A stretch of 11,061 nucleotides of DNA from Chloroflexota bacterium (GCA_021785115.1 JAJYGO010000304.1:1-11061); one strand, 5' to 3'; counted from the stretch's first letter, positions 1 through 7,810 are shown. The notes: generated from the sequence alone by a model not told the origin. A program made the numbers and translations.

Positions 1-1
1 C

Positions 2-988
2 GGCGGCGCTGCGCCCGCCGCCTGGTGGTCGGCGGACGGTCGCAGCTGGACACGGGCCGTGGCGGGCCACACGCAGCCCGCGGCGTCGATGCGCTGGCTC
101 GCAGCGCTCGGCGACCGGCTGGTGGCGATCGGGACGGGAGGCGCTCCGGTGTGCACGGCACCCGGCCCCGGGGAGACGTGCGCCCCTCTGCCGGTGCTCA
201 CCTGGACCAGCCCGGACGGGCGCACCTGGACAGAGGGGCCGTCCGCGGCCACATTCGGCGGCGCCACGATCGCTGCGGTCGCCGCGGGGCACGGCCGGAT
301 CGTGGCCGTTGGAGACACGGGCTTCGACCATCCCGCGATCTGGACCTCGACCGACGGGACGACGTGGACCCGGGAGGCCCTGCCCGCTGCGACGTTCGCA
401 CAGGCGCACCCAGGAGCCGTCGTCGCGTTCGCCGGCGGGTTCGTGCTGGCCGGTGGAGTGGGCGGTGTGCAGCCGCCCAGCGGCGGCGTGGTGCCCAACG
501 TGCTCTCGTCACCGGCGATCTGGGTCTCGGCGGACGGCCTCTCCTGGCGGCGGGCGAACCTCGCCGACCCGGCGAACGCCGGGCAGGTCGTGACGCTGGT
601 CGCAGGCGCCGATGGCCTGCTCGCGGTCGGCCCCACGCCGACCGGCTACACGGCGGCCGTCTGGACCTCCGGCGATGGGCGGACCTGGACCCGCCTGTCG
701 GATCCGAACGTGCTACCCGGCGGGTCGATCGCCTCGGACGGGCGGCACATGATCGCTCAGGTCTACGTCAGCGACGATCGGGTCTCGTTCTCGGCGTCGA
801 GCGACGGCACGACCTGGCAGCCGCTGGCGGACACCGGCGCCACGGCCACCATGCCGCGCTGGCCGGGCCCGCAGAACCCCACCATCTCGGCGGTCCGCGT
901 CACCCCCAGCGGGCTCATCGTCCTCGGCTCCGACGGGCGCGACGGCAGCTCGCCGATCTGGGTGGCGCCCGCGGTGGTCGGGCCGTGA
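2..988 (+). CDS. Asp-box (BNR-like) beta-propeller protein, 5'-truncated by window edge
   Basis: The reading frame is already open at base 2 and starts with the repeat WWSADGRSW, so the true start lies left of the window. 328 residues are visible. Seen: recurring Trp-(Thr/Val)-Ser-x-Asp-Gly-x-x-Trp units beginning near visible residues 9, 68, 114, 174 and 221, a variant FSASSDGTTW near 263, and a final edge strand (IWVAP) near 320. The spacing of about 50 residues is one propeller blade each. Cys51 and Cys60 sit in a loop just before the blade at Trp68 and could form a disulfide, which fits a location outside the cytoplasm. Family knowledge: such Asp-boxes stabilise sialidase-like propellers, but no sialidase catalytic motif (F/Y-R-I-P or an arginine triad) is visible, so a binding or structural role is more likely than hydrolysis. 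The stop overlaps the GTG start of the next gene. The missing N-terminus may resemble the anchored protein at 8725-10737; that is inference. Confidence 0.85.
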   Translation, partial: GGAAPAAWWSADGRSWTRAVAGHTQPAASMRWLAALGDRLVAIGTGGAPVCTAPGPGETCAPLPVLTWTSPDGRTWTEGPSAATFGGATIAAVAAGHGRIVAVGDTGFDHPAIWTSTDGTTWTREALPAATFAQAHPGAVVAFAGGFVLAGGVGGVQPPSGGVVPNVLSSPAIWVSADGLSWRRANLADPANAGQVVTLVAGADGLLAVGPTPTGYTAAVWTSGDGRTWTRLSDPNVLPGGSIASDGRHMIAQVYVSDDRVSFSASSDGTTWQPLADTGATATMPRWPGPQNPTISAVRVTPSGLIVLGSDGRDGSSPIWVAPAVVGP

Positions 989-3351
989 CCGCGCACGATC
1001 CGTCGGCGCACGTGGCCAGGCGGGGACCGCGCACCACGCGACAGGCGCTTCGTCGACGAGCCGGCCTGGCGAGCGCCGTGCTGCTCGTCGCCGCCTGCGG
1101 AGGTCGAGCGCCGTCGGCCACCCCGTCGCCAGCGCCGCTCGTGCCGGGCTCGTCGCTCGGTGCTGCGTCCGTCGCGACCACGGGCACGCCGGGCGCGCCG
1201 GTGTTGGCGATCGGGGTCCCGCTGCTGGTGGGCCAGCACACGGGTATCAAGGCCGCCCTCGCCGACAGTGCCAGCGGCCCGGTGGTGAGCGTCTACGAGC
1301 CACAGCTCGCGGTGCCCGGCCCGCTGCCCCTCGGGTCGGGCCAGCCCGTGGGCTGGAACTGCCCGGCGAGCCCGGTTGGCCTCGTGGGCGCCTCATCGGT
1401 CAGCTGGACCACCGCCGGCCAGTCCATCCTCGCGCTCGCCGGGGATGCCTCGGCCCCAGGACCCGTGGGCATCGGGTTCACGCCCGACTGCGCCCGCACC
1501 ACGGTCCTCGCGCCGCATTCGGCGACGTCCTGGGCGGCGTCCGTTGCGCCGTCCATCCTGAACGCCGGGGTGTGGTTCCTCGGCATGAAGCCGGGTGACC
1601 CGAACACCGTCGTCGCCTGGTCGCCGGCCACGGGGCAGCTCGCGATGAAGGGCGGCTTCGAGTCCTGGACCGGCGACGGTGGGCGCACCTGGACCAGCGG
1701 CGAGACCGATCCGGCGATCCCGGCGGGTTGGGACTGGTCCGGCGCGTTCTGGCAGGTCGGGCCGGGGAGGCTCGTCGCCTCGCGCGGTCCTGGGTTCAGC
1801 GTCGATCCTGCCGCGTCGATCCCGACGGACATCACCTGGGATCCGACGGCCGGGCAGGTGCCGCCGCTGATGGCGACCGGCGTCTTCCGGGACCGCGTGC
1901 TCTTCGGTGGGCGGGACGCGGCCCTCGAGTCGGTGGCTACCGACGGCTCCGGGATCACGCGCCTCCCCATCGCCACCTGGCGCATCTCCGCGGGGTCGCG
2001 GTTCGTGGCTGCCGAGGGGAGGGACCTCGCCACCGGCGCCCCCACCCTCGCGGTCTCGTCCGATGGGGTGCACTTCGCGAGCGTCGCCCTGCCCGACGAG
2101 TTCGCGCAGGCCCCGACCGACTCGGTCGCGCTGCTCGCGCTCGACAACCGGGTGCTACTGACCGACCGGTCTGCGGTCGCCGATCCGCGCGGGGCGGCCA
2201 TCCACGTCTGGTCGGTCCCGGTGACAGGCGCGCCTGCATCTCCGCCATCGCCCACCCCGATCCCGACGCCGTCGATCCCGTCTCCGCCGCCCGCCGAACT
2301 GACCTCGACCTGGACGCCGGTGACGCTCCCGAGCGTGCTGTCGGTCGATGCCTTCGGCGGCCCGGGCGGCGGGTTCTCCGCCCTGCCCGGCGGCGGCTTC
2401 ATCGATTTCGTCCCGGCCCCTCCCACGCGGACCCTCGTCTTCACCTCGCTCGACGGCTCGCGCTGGATGCAGGTCGGCGAGGTGACGGGCACGGACGCGC
2501 ACGGCATCTCCGGGCCGGTAGCCAGCGACGGCCACGTCTTCGTGGCCCTTGGCTCCGAGCAGGGAGGCCAGGGCGGCTATGGCATGCAGCAGAACGGCGC
2601 GACGTGGGTCTCGCGCGACCTGCGCAGCTGGACGAAGGCGCCCCACCAGGCGGCGTTCGGGGGCGCGGAGTTCCACGCCATCGCGGCGGGCCCCGCGGGC
2701 TTCGTCGCGACCGGGTTCGACCAGGGCGGCCAGTCGATCTGGACCTCGCCCGACGGGCTCCACTGGTCTCTCGTGACCAGCGACCAGCCATCGGCGAGCG
2801 ACACGGTCGAGGCGACCGCAGTCATCTACAGCCGGGGCGAGTTCGTGATGGTGGGCCGCCTCGACAACGACGCGGCTGCGTGGACATCGCTCGACGGCCG
2901 GCACTGGACCATCCACGCGCCGCTGCCGGGCGGCTCGGACGTGGTGCTCGAAGGGCTCGCATCGACGCCGTCCGGCTTCCTCTCGCTGGGCACCGGCGGC
3001 CCGCAGGTGGAGGTGTCGCCCGGCGTGTTCCTCTCGCCCGTCGCGCCGTGGACCTCGACCGACGGCGCGAGCTGGATCTCCGGACCGTCGAGCCCGGCCC
3101 TCTTCGGCGCCTACCCGACGCTCGTGTCGGCCCCGGGGGGCTTCGTCGCGGCCGGCACGGTCGGCTCGACGGGCTCCGGACTCTGGACCTCGCGCCACGG
3201 GACCGACTGGGTGCCGGTGGCCGGCGTGCCGCTGGTACCCGCCGACCAGCTGCAGTCCCCGCAGCTGCTCTCGGACGGACGGCACGTCCTCCTGATCGAA
3301 GCCGGCCCGAGCGGCCGGACCGCTCTCGTGTCGGGCGGGCTGACGCGATGA
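985..3351 (+). CDS. lipoprotein with two beta-propeller-like halves
   Basis: Start GTG at 985 overlaps the preceding TGA (GTGA), implying translational coupling. 788 residues. Residues 1-38 form an Arg-rich n-region, a hydrophobic segment (GLASAVLLVAA) and a lipobox V-A-A-C with Cys38 as the lipidation site, followed by a Pro/Ser/Ala linker. Residues about 60-410 form a divergent beta-rich half with few canonical boxes (one at Trp228, SWTGDGGRTW; Cys126 and Cys169 might pair). A Pro-Ser-Thr linker at about 415-430 leads to a second half with regular Asp-box units near residues 486, 541, 586, 633, 689 and 734, typical of a six- or seven-bladed propeller. One unit (WVSRDLRSW) has lost the Gly and another (WTSRHGTDW) the Asp. 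Expected location: outer face of the cytoplasmic membrane. No catalytic motif is recognised; ligand or protein binding is inferred. The frame is open far upstream of 985, but that stretch is the shadow of the previous gene. Confidence 0.87.
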   Translation: MTAHDPSAHVARRGPRTTRQALRRRAGLASAVLLVAACGGRAPSATPSPAPLVPGSSLGAASVATTGTPGAPVLAIGVPLLVGQHTGIKAALADSASGPVVSVYEPQLAVPGPLPLGSGQPVGWNCPASPVGLVGASSVSWTTAGQSILALAGDASAPGPVGIGFTPDCARTTVLAPHSATSWAASVAPSILNAGVWFLGMKPGDPNTVVAWSPATGQLAMKGGFESWTGDGGRTWTSGETDPAIPAGWDWSGAFWQVGPGRLVASRGPGFSVDPAASIPTDITWDPTAGQVPPLMATGVFRDRVLFGGRDAALESVATDGSGITRLPIATWRISAGSRFVAAEGRDLATGAPTLAVSSDGVHFASVALPDEFAQAPTDSVALLALDNRVLLTDRSAVADPRGAAIHVWSVPVTGAPASPPSPTPIPTPSIPSPPPAELTSTWTPVTLPSVLSVDAFGGPGGGFSALPGGGFIDFVPAPPTRTLVFTSLDGSRWMQVGEVTGTDAHGISGPVASDGHVFVALGSEQGGQGGYGMQQNGATWVSRDLRSWTKAPHQAAFGGAEFHAIAAGPAGFVATGFDQGGQSIWTSPDGLHWSLVTSDQPSASDTVEATAVIYSRGEFVMVGRLDNDAAAWTSLDGRHWTIHAPLPGGSDVVLEGLASTPSGFLSLGTGGPQVEVSPGVFLSPVAPWTSTDGASWISGPSSPALFGAYPTLVSAPGGFVAAGTVGSTGSGLWTSRHGTDWVPVAGVPLVPADQLQSPQLLSDGRHVLLIEAGPSGRTALVSGGLTR

Positions 3352-6017
3352 GCGCGGGCGTCGATCGACGTCACGGCCGGTGGGTCCCGCTCGCCGCGGC
3401 CACGGCCGTCGGCATCCTGCTCGCGGGCACGCTCCTCGCCGCCGTCCTGCAGCACCCGGTGGTGCCCACGGGAACGCCGTCGCGCGTGAGCCCGACGTCG
3501 TCGCCCGCCGGATCCCCGTCCGCGCCCGCGGCCACCCTTGTCGATCGCGTCGCCGGCACGTTCTCCGGGGTCAGCTGGTCGCCTGATGGGCGCGCCTTCC
3601 TGGCCATCGTCCAGGCCAGCGATGGCACGAGCGACGTCCGCGTGTATGGCGCCGATGGGCGCCGGCTCTGGGTCGAGCCCGGATCGGGGGCAACCTGGGT
3701 GGACGCGACGCACGTCGCGGTCCTCGTGCCCGACGGACCGGTCGTCGTCTGCAGCACGGACGGCTCGTCGCGGATCACCATCGCGGGGTCCTGGCGCGCC
3801 GTGTTCGGGAGCGGTCACGGGGCACTCGCACTGCTCGCCTCGCCGGGCGCCCTGCCGGGTGCCACGTTCACTGTCTGGCGCCTCGACGGCACCCGGAGTG
3901 CCCCGGAGCCCGGGATCCCGGCGGCGTGGTCGCCCGACGGCAGCCGCCTCGCGTACTGGCTCTCGCTCGTCACCGGTCAGGGGCGCACGCAGCGCCCGAT
4001 CGTTTTCGCGGCGACCGGATCGGCGACGCCCGCAGTTCTGGCGGTCCTCGACCAGGAGTCGATGGGCCAGGTGATCGCCTTCCCGGCGCATCCGCTCGAC
4101 GGGCGGACGCCGGTCGCCTGGAGCCCGGACGGACGCTGGATCGCGGGCGACCTGGCCGGCCAACCTTTGGGCCCCGTCGTCCTCGGCGTGCCGTCCCCCC
4201 GGGCCGATCCGAGCGTGGCGCCCGCGGTCGTCTCGCTCCCCGCCAAGCTCCACCTCGCCGGCTGGACCAGCGACAACCGGCTGCTGCTCGCGTACATGGC
4301 GCAGGCCGCGACCTGGGGCAGTGCGACGCGGACGCTCAGCGCGGGTTTGCCCCCTGGCGCACGCGCCATGGCGGACCCCTGCGGCCGCACCCTGCTGCTC
4401 GACGCCACCGGTCGCGCGATCGGCACCGTCTCCAGCGACGCGTCGGGCTTCGCGTTCCTCGGTCCACCCGTCCCCGCGATCTCGCCCGACGGGACCCTGC
4501 TCGCCGAGCCCAGTTGTGCGGATACCGCGAGCGAGCTCCTCCTCGCCAGCGTCGCCGCGCTCGCTCCGGCGCCCGCGCCCTCGCCGCTCGCGCTCGCATC
4601 GTCCACGTCCCCGCCGCCGGTCGTGGCGGCCAGTGGCTGGCCGGTCGCCCTCCCCGGCGACGGGACGTCGACGCCTGTCCTCGGGGCTGACGGGACGCTG
4701 TACGTCGCGGTACCCGATCAAGGCACGCGCCAACCCTGGGGCCTCTTCGCCTTCGACGCGAGCGGCCACGTCCGCGCGGGCTGGCCATACCGCTTGCCCG
4801 CCGCTGGGCCGTCGATGAAGCTCGTGGCTGCCCCGGACGGCACGCTCTACGTCGGCGCCGCGCAGGAGATCGTCGCGCTCGGGCCCGACGGCGCACCCCG
4901 CCCGGGCTGGCCGGTCGCGCTGCCGTCCACCCTGACCGGGATGGTCCTCGCCGCTGATGGCACCCTCTACGCGGAGTCCTGGTCCGCGGGCCAGGGCGAC
5001 ACGCTCACCGCGCTCGGGCCCGACGGTCGGACCAAGGCCGGCTGGCCGGTGTCGCTGCCCGCGCCCGGCGCCCAGCTCCTCGTGGCGCCCGACGGCACCG
5101 TGTACGACATGGGCGAGGTCAGCAGCTGGCCCAACGAGACGATGCGCATCAGCGTGCTCGACCCCTCCGGGCTCCCGAAGGCCGGCTGGCCGATCACCCT
5201 GCGCGGGGCGGAGCCGGGGATGGCTCTCGCGCCTGACGGCACCCTCTACGCCTGGTGGTTCGAGGGTACGCCGGGCAAGGTCGCCGGCTGGACCATCGCA
5301 TCCACGCATGTCGAGGCCCTGGGCCTCGACGGACGACCCAACTCGGGATGGCCGGTGACGCTCGCCGGGCTCGCCTCGGTGCCCGCGTTCGGCGCGGATG
5401 GTACCGCCTACCTCACGCTCGGCTCGACGCAGGGCGGCACCGGCGCCGTGCTCGCGCTCGACCGCACCGGCCACACGCTGCACGGCTGGCCGGTCCGCCT
5501 GCCCGACGGCCTGCGGGGGTTGTGGGCGCTCGACGCGCAGCCCGGCGGGATCGGGAACGCGCGGCCGCCCGTGGTCGCGGCCGACGGGACGCTCGTCCTG
5601 GGCGTGTGGCACGCGAGCGCCGGCGGGACGCTCGGTGCGGAGGGCACGATCCTGCTCGATGGGCGCTCCGGGACGGTGCTCACTGGCTGGCCGGTCATGC
5701 TGCCGGCGGGCACCATGTTCGCGCGCTCCGCTCCCAACGCGGTCCCTGGTGGGGCCGAGCTGCCGCCGGCCCTGCGGAGCGCCGGCGGGATCGCCTATGC
5801 ACGCATGCTTCCCGGCGGCGGCTGGCAGGTCGAGGCCCACGACCGCCAGGGCCGGCTCGTGTCGGGCTGGCCGCAACGGCTCCCCCTTGCCACCGTGCCC
5901 GCCTGGCTCGGCCTGGGGCCTGGCGACCGTCTCGTCGTCGAGGCGGTGCCCCTCGGCGGGACGGATCAGCGCACGATCCTGAGCGCCTTTGACCCGCTCG
6001 GGGGCGTGGCGCGGTAA
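3348..6017 (+). CDS. membrane-anchored dual-propeller protein: TolB-like half plus GWP-repeat half
   Basis: Start ATG 3348 overlaps the previous stop (ATGA); 889 residues, ending at TAA. Residues 1-11 are polar and basic; residues 12-34 (WVPLAAATAVGILLAGTLLAAVL) are an uncleaved signal anchor, with a Pro/Ser/Thr linker after it, so the bulk should lie outside the cytoplasm. The N-terminal half carries TolB/WD40-like S-P-D-G-x-x-(I/L/F)-A strands near residues 76, 194, 258 and 378. After an Ala/Pro-rich linker (about 400-428), the C-terminal half has nine Gly-Trp-Pro units near 430, 478, 520, 565, 613, 667, 713, 780 and 840, alternating with ADGTLY/PDGTLY strands. This resembles PQQ-type (PQQ-like) eight-bladed propellers, but no cofactor-binding or dehydrogenase residues are recognised. 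It is the third gene of the coupled set and shares extracytoplasmic topology with its neighbours. Ligand binding or scaffolding is inferred; function is unknown. Confidence 0.87.
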   Translation: MSAGVDRRHGRWVPLAAATAVGILLAGTLLAAVLQHPVVPTGTPSRVSPTSSPAGSPSAPAATLVDRVAGTFSGVSWSPDGRAFLAIVQASDGTSDVRVYGADGRRLWVEPGSGATWVDATHVAVLVPDGPVVVCSTDGSSRITIAGSWRAVFGSGHGALALLASPGALPGATFTVWRLDGTRSAPEPGIPAAWSPDGSRLAYWLSLVTGQGRTQRPIVFAATGSATPAVLAVLDQESMGQVIAFPAHPLDGRTPVAWSPDGRWIAGDLAGQPLGPVVLGVPSPRADPSVAPAVVSLPAKLHLAGWTSDNRLLLAYMAQAATWGSATRTLSAGLPPGARAMADPCGRTLLLDATGRAIGTVSSDASGFAFLGPPVPAISPDGTLLAEPSCADTASELLLASVAALAPAPAPSPLALASSTSPPPVVAASGWPVALPGDGTSTPVLGADGTLYVAVPDQGTRQPWGLFAFDASGHVRAGWPYRLPAAGPSMKLVAAPDGTLYVGAAQEIVALGPDGAPRPGWPVALPSTLTGMVLAADGTLYAESWSAGQGDTLTALGPDGRTKAGWPVSLPAPGAQLLVAPDGTVYDMGEVSSWPNETMRISVLDPSGLPKAGWPITLRGAEPGMALAPDGTLYAWWFEGTPGKVAGWTIASTHVEALGLDGRPNSGWPVTLAGLASVPAFGADGTAYLTLGSTQGGTGAVLALDRTGHTLHGWPVRLPDGLRGLWALDAQPGGIGNARPPVVAADGTLVLGVWHASAGGTLGAEGTILLDGRSGTVLTGWPVMLPAGTMFARSAPNAVPGGAELPPALRSAGGIAYARMLPGGGWQVEAHDRQGRLVSGWPQRLPLATVPAWLGLGPGDRLVVEAVPLGGTDQRTILSAFDPLGGVAR
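4635..5873 (+). repeat. nine protein-level GWP-[VYIQ]-x-L repeats within the anchored dual-propeller gene
   Basis: The codons for Gly-Trp-Pro recur at 4635, 4779, 4905, 5040, 5184, 5346, 5484, 5685 and 5865. Typical units read S/A/P/H/T-GWPV-x-LP; variants are GWPYRLP, GWPITLR, GWPVTLA and GWPQRLP. Spacing is 42-67 residues, one per propeller blade. Each is usually preceded by a short D-x-(S/T/D)-G-x turn and followed some residues later by (A/P)DGT(L/V)Y. The DNA copies have drifted and differ in codons, so this is an old intragenic duplication series rather than a recent tandem repeat. Confidence 0.8.
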
Positions 6018-6077
6018 GACCGGCAGACCCTCGACAACGGGCGGGGCCGAGCGCAGGATGGAGCGGTCCCGCGACTC

Positions 6078-6084
6078 GAGGGGG
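6078..6084 (+). promoter_or_regulatory. ribosome binding site deciding the start of the six-helix membrane protein
   Basis: GAGGGGG lies 9 nt upstream of ATG 6094. The other in-frame candidates (TTG 5989, ATG 6058, ATG 6121) have no comparably placed purine-rich site, so 6094 is preferred. Confidence 0.5.
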
Positions 6085-6093
6085 ATCGGCCCG

Positions 6094-6732
6094 ATGCTCC
6101 AGGCGTGGTGGAACGCGACCATGGACGCGCGGCGGGTGATCAGCCTGCTGATCGGCGTCGCGGGCCTCGCGCTGATCGCGCTCAGCGTCGCCGTATCGAC
6201 CGTGCCACTGGCGCTCGACGGCACCCTCGTCATGGCCGTGTGCATCCCGGCCCTCGGGGCGGCGGTGGGTGGATATGTCGGCCACCGCTCGTCCGACCCT
6301 CGCCGCGCACGCCTGTGGGCGTTCGCCTACGGCATCTCGAGCGGCGCGCTCGTCGTCGGCATGTTCGCGATGGCCGCCCTGCTCCGACCTACCGTGCAGG
6401 CCATGCCGGGTCTCGGGGATGCCTGGGCCGGCCTCTTCGTCGTCGGCTGCCTCCTCGGGTTCGTCGGCGCGCTCCTGTGGGAACGCGACCCCCGCCGCCG
6501 GCGCGTCTCGGCACGGCTGCTCCTTGCGGTCTGGCTTATCGCCGGCGGTGCCGTGGTGAGCGTGAGCCGGGGCCCGTGGGCATGGCTCGGGGCACTCGCC
6601 TTCCTGGCCGGCTTCGGCGTGCTCCTCCACGCCCTCGTCAGCAACGCAGCGCTCCACCAGGGCGCGGCCGTGCCGGGCCTCTGGCCGTCCGCTTCGGTCG
6701 GCCCGGATCCGACGCACCGCCGGACGTCGTGA
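6094..6732 (+). CDS. six-helix integral membrane protein of unknown function
   Basis: 212 residues from the chosen ATG. Six hydrophobic segments can be read: about residues 15-35, 45-63, 74-97, 112-129, 142-157 and 162-182. Charged loops such as HRSSDPRRAR (64-73) and ERDPRRRR (130-137) fall after helices 2 and 4 and, by the positive-inside rule, are probably cytoplasmic, which puts both termini inside. There is no recognisable transporter, enzyme or signalling motif. The C-terminal tail (about 185-212) is soluble and Pro/Ser-containing. It lies 76 nt after the GWP-repeat gene on the same strand and could be its last operon member or a separate unit; no terminator is obvious in between. In-frame starts at 5989 (TTG, overlapping the upstream gene), 6058 and 6121 are possible alternatives. 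I do not recognise the family. Confidence 0.75.
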   Translation: MLQAWWNATMDARRVISLLIGVAGLALIALSVAVSTVPLALDGTLVMAVCIPALGAAVGGYVGHRSSDPRRARLWAFAYGISSGALVVGMFAMAALLRPTVQAMPGLGDAWAGLFVVGCLLGFVGALLWERDPRRRRVSARLLLAVWLIAGGAVVSVSRGPWAWLGALAFLAGFGVLLHALVSNAALHQGAAVPGLWPSASVGPDPTHRRTS

Positions 6733-7469
6733 ACGGGTGCAGCGGCCCGGTCGGCGTCGTGGACGGCGGGTGGCGACACGACTCCTTGGGCTATCCGCCA
6801 CGGTCCTCGAGCCCAACGCACCGCGCCCTCCACGCCCCAGAGACCCGCCGGGGTGTTGGGGATCTCGGGTCACGTCGCGGCGGGCGAGCGGTGGCGTAGG
6901 ATCGCGTGCAAGCGGTTCCGGCGGGGAGCTGTGCGCGGCGAGGGAGCGGGCCGAATCCGCCCCGTCGACGTGTGGCGCGGTGCGACGGCGGGGACCAGCA
7001 TCGCGATGTTCCCCAGCGTCGTCGTCGCCGCTCGATTCGACACGCCGCTGCTGGCCTTCGTCGAGACCGCGGTGTTCGGACTGCTGGCTGTCCCCGTCGT
7101 GATCGTCCCCGCGCTGGCGACCGGCCGACGGCGGGACATCTTCGGGATCCCCGGGCCGACCCCGTCTCACCGGCCACTGTGGCAGGCGACGCCAAGCGTT
7201 ACCCGATCGTTGCCTCAGCCTCGCCACATGCGTGGCACACCCCCCGCCTCGGACGCATGCTCCCCGTGCTGGGGTGTCTCGAGCGTTCGTGTGCCGGGCC
7301 GCACCCAGAGGACTGAGACCCACGAACTGGTTGACGCGCCGACACCTCGCTGACCATCGCCGGACGAAGCGCAATCGGGCCGGCGTCTCCTGTTCGGCGA
7401 AGCTCGCCCTGGCGCGCTCCGGGCATCTCGCTGCCCCTGCTGCAGGCGGCCGAGGAAACCGGGGTGTCG
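6733..7469. other. low-coding interval after the membrane protein
   Basis: No confident gene is visible in these ~740 nt. Third-position GC bias in the + frame running to 7353 is strong only between about 6905 and 7165; both flanks look non-coding. An imperfect hairpin (GTCGTG at 6756-6761 with CACGAC at 6777-6782, 15-nt loop) follows the upstream stop but has no T-run. No tRNA, insertion-sequence ends or integrase motifs were seen. Confidence 0.4.
6853..7353 (+). CDS. doubtful hypothetical ORF with a hydrophobic core
   Basis: An open frame of 166 codons from GTG 6853. Only the middle looks like protein: residues about 46-97 (TSIAMFPSVVVAARFDTPLLAFVETAVFGLLAVPVVIVPALATGRRRDIFGIP, given here only in pieces: AMFPSVVVAARFD, then LLAFVETAVFGLLAVPVVIV) contain one or two possible membrane helices, with a high-GC third position. 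After about residue 105 codon bias collapses and the sequence becomes Pro/Arg/Thr-rich, so the end may be read-through after a frameshift, or the ORF may be a gene remnant. No start is convincing: GTG 6853 lacks a ribosome site, GTG 6931 has GGGGAG only 2 nt away, and ATG 7006 has GGGGA 11 nt away. No family is recognised. It could equally be chance in GC-rich DNA. Confidence 0.25.
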   Translation: MLGISGHVAAGERWRRIACKRFRRGAVRGEGAGRIRPVDVWRGATAGTSIAMFPSVVVAARFDTPLLAFVETAVFGLLAVPVVIVPALATGRRRDIFGIPGPTPSHRPLWQATPSVTRSLPQPRHMRGTPPASDACSPCWGVSSVRVPGRTQRTETHELVDAPTPR

Positions 7470-7757
7470 CTACACGCCTCGGAGGAGCATCACGAGAACC
7501 GCCACGCCGCAGACGGCCATCGCGACGACGAGCAGCGCCAGCACGCCGAGGAAGCCCCACAACGCGCTGGAAACGCACGCGAGTCCCAGCCACGACAGGA
7601 CGACGATCAGGCCCACCGTGGTTCGGTGGGCGAGGTAGGAGCCCCCGGGGCGGCCGGCTTGCGAGCGAAGCCAGCGAACCGCAAGTCCAACGCCCAGGAG
7701 GAGGGCCAATCCGACGGCGAGCGTAACGAACTGATTCCCGAGCACCGGCCCGAACAC
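7470..7757 (-). CDS. small three-helix membrane protein, hypothetical
   Basis: 95 residues from GTG 7757 on the minus strand, stop TAG at 7470-7472. Third positions are mostly G or C over the whole length, and the composition is clearly that of a membrane protein: helices at about residues 10-29 (FVTLAVGLALLLGVGLAVRW), 47-66 (VGLIVVLSWLGLACVSS) and 68-92 (GFLGVLALLVVAMAVCGVAVLVML), with a basic loop RSQAGRPG in between. The start is set by a strong AAGGGG site 6 nt upstream; GTG 7775, 18 nt further upstream, is the alternative but has only a distant AGGA. It stands alone, opposite in direction to both flanking + strand blocks. No family is recognised, and no soluble domain leaves a hint of function. 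Confidence 0.55.
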   Translation of the reverse strand: MFGPVLGNQFVTLAVGLALLLGVGLAVRWLRSQAGRPGGSYLAHRTTVGLIVVLSWLGLACVSSALWGFLGVLALLVVAMAVCGVAVLVMLLRGV

Positions 7758-7763
7758 TCCTTG

Positions 7764-7769
7764 CCCCTT
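7764..7769 (-). promoter_or_regulatory. ribosome binding site of the small minus-strand membrane protein
   Basis: AAGGGG on the minus strand with a 6-nt gap to GTG 7757. It selects this start over GTG 7775. Confidence 0.5.
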
Positions 7770-7810
7770 CCGCACCGGCGTGCCGTTGCGTTCCTGCAGC
7801 CGAGTCGAGC

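Noticed and set aside
25..984. Apparent 320-residue N-terminal extension of the lipoprotein frame
   Set aside because: It overlaps the first propeller gene out of frame and has an Arg-rich shadow composition. The real N-terminus is marked by GTG 985 followed by a signal peptide and lipobox.
985..1098. Twin-arginine export signal in the lipoprotein
   Set aside because: Arg pairs occur but not in an S-R-R-x-F-L-K context; the lipobox fits the general secretion route.
1728..3347. Apparent long N-terminal extension of the GWP-repeat frame
   Set aside because: Arg/Gly-rich shadow of the lipoprotein gene. ATG 3348 is followed by a clear signal anchor and forms the ATGA overlap.
2..3351. Sialidase (neuraminidase) activity for the Asp-box proteins
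   Set aside because: Asp-boxes are structural and found in many propellers. No F/Y-R-I-P motif, arginine triad or catalytic Tyr/Glu arrangement is visible.
4635..6017. PQQ-dependent dehydrogenase
   Set aside because: Only the blade pattern is reminiscent. No cofactor-binding residues, adjacent cysteines or cytochrome domain are seen.
3111..6245. 1044-codon minus-strand open frame
   Set aside because: Antisense shadow typical of GC-rich coding DNA, Arg/Gly/Pro-rich, no domains; the + strand gene beneath it is well supported.
6756..6782. Terminator hairpin after the six-helix membrane protein gene
   Set aside because: Six-base stem with a 15-nt loop and no T-run; too weak to call.
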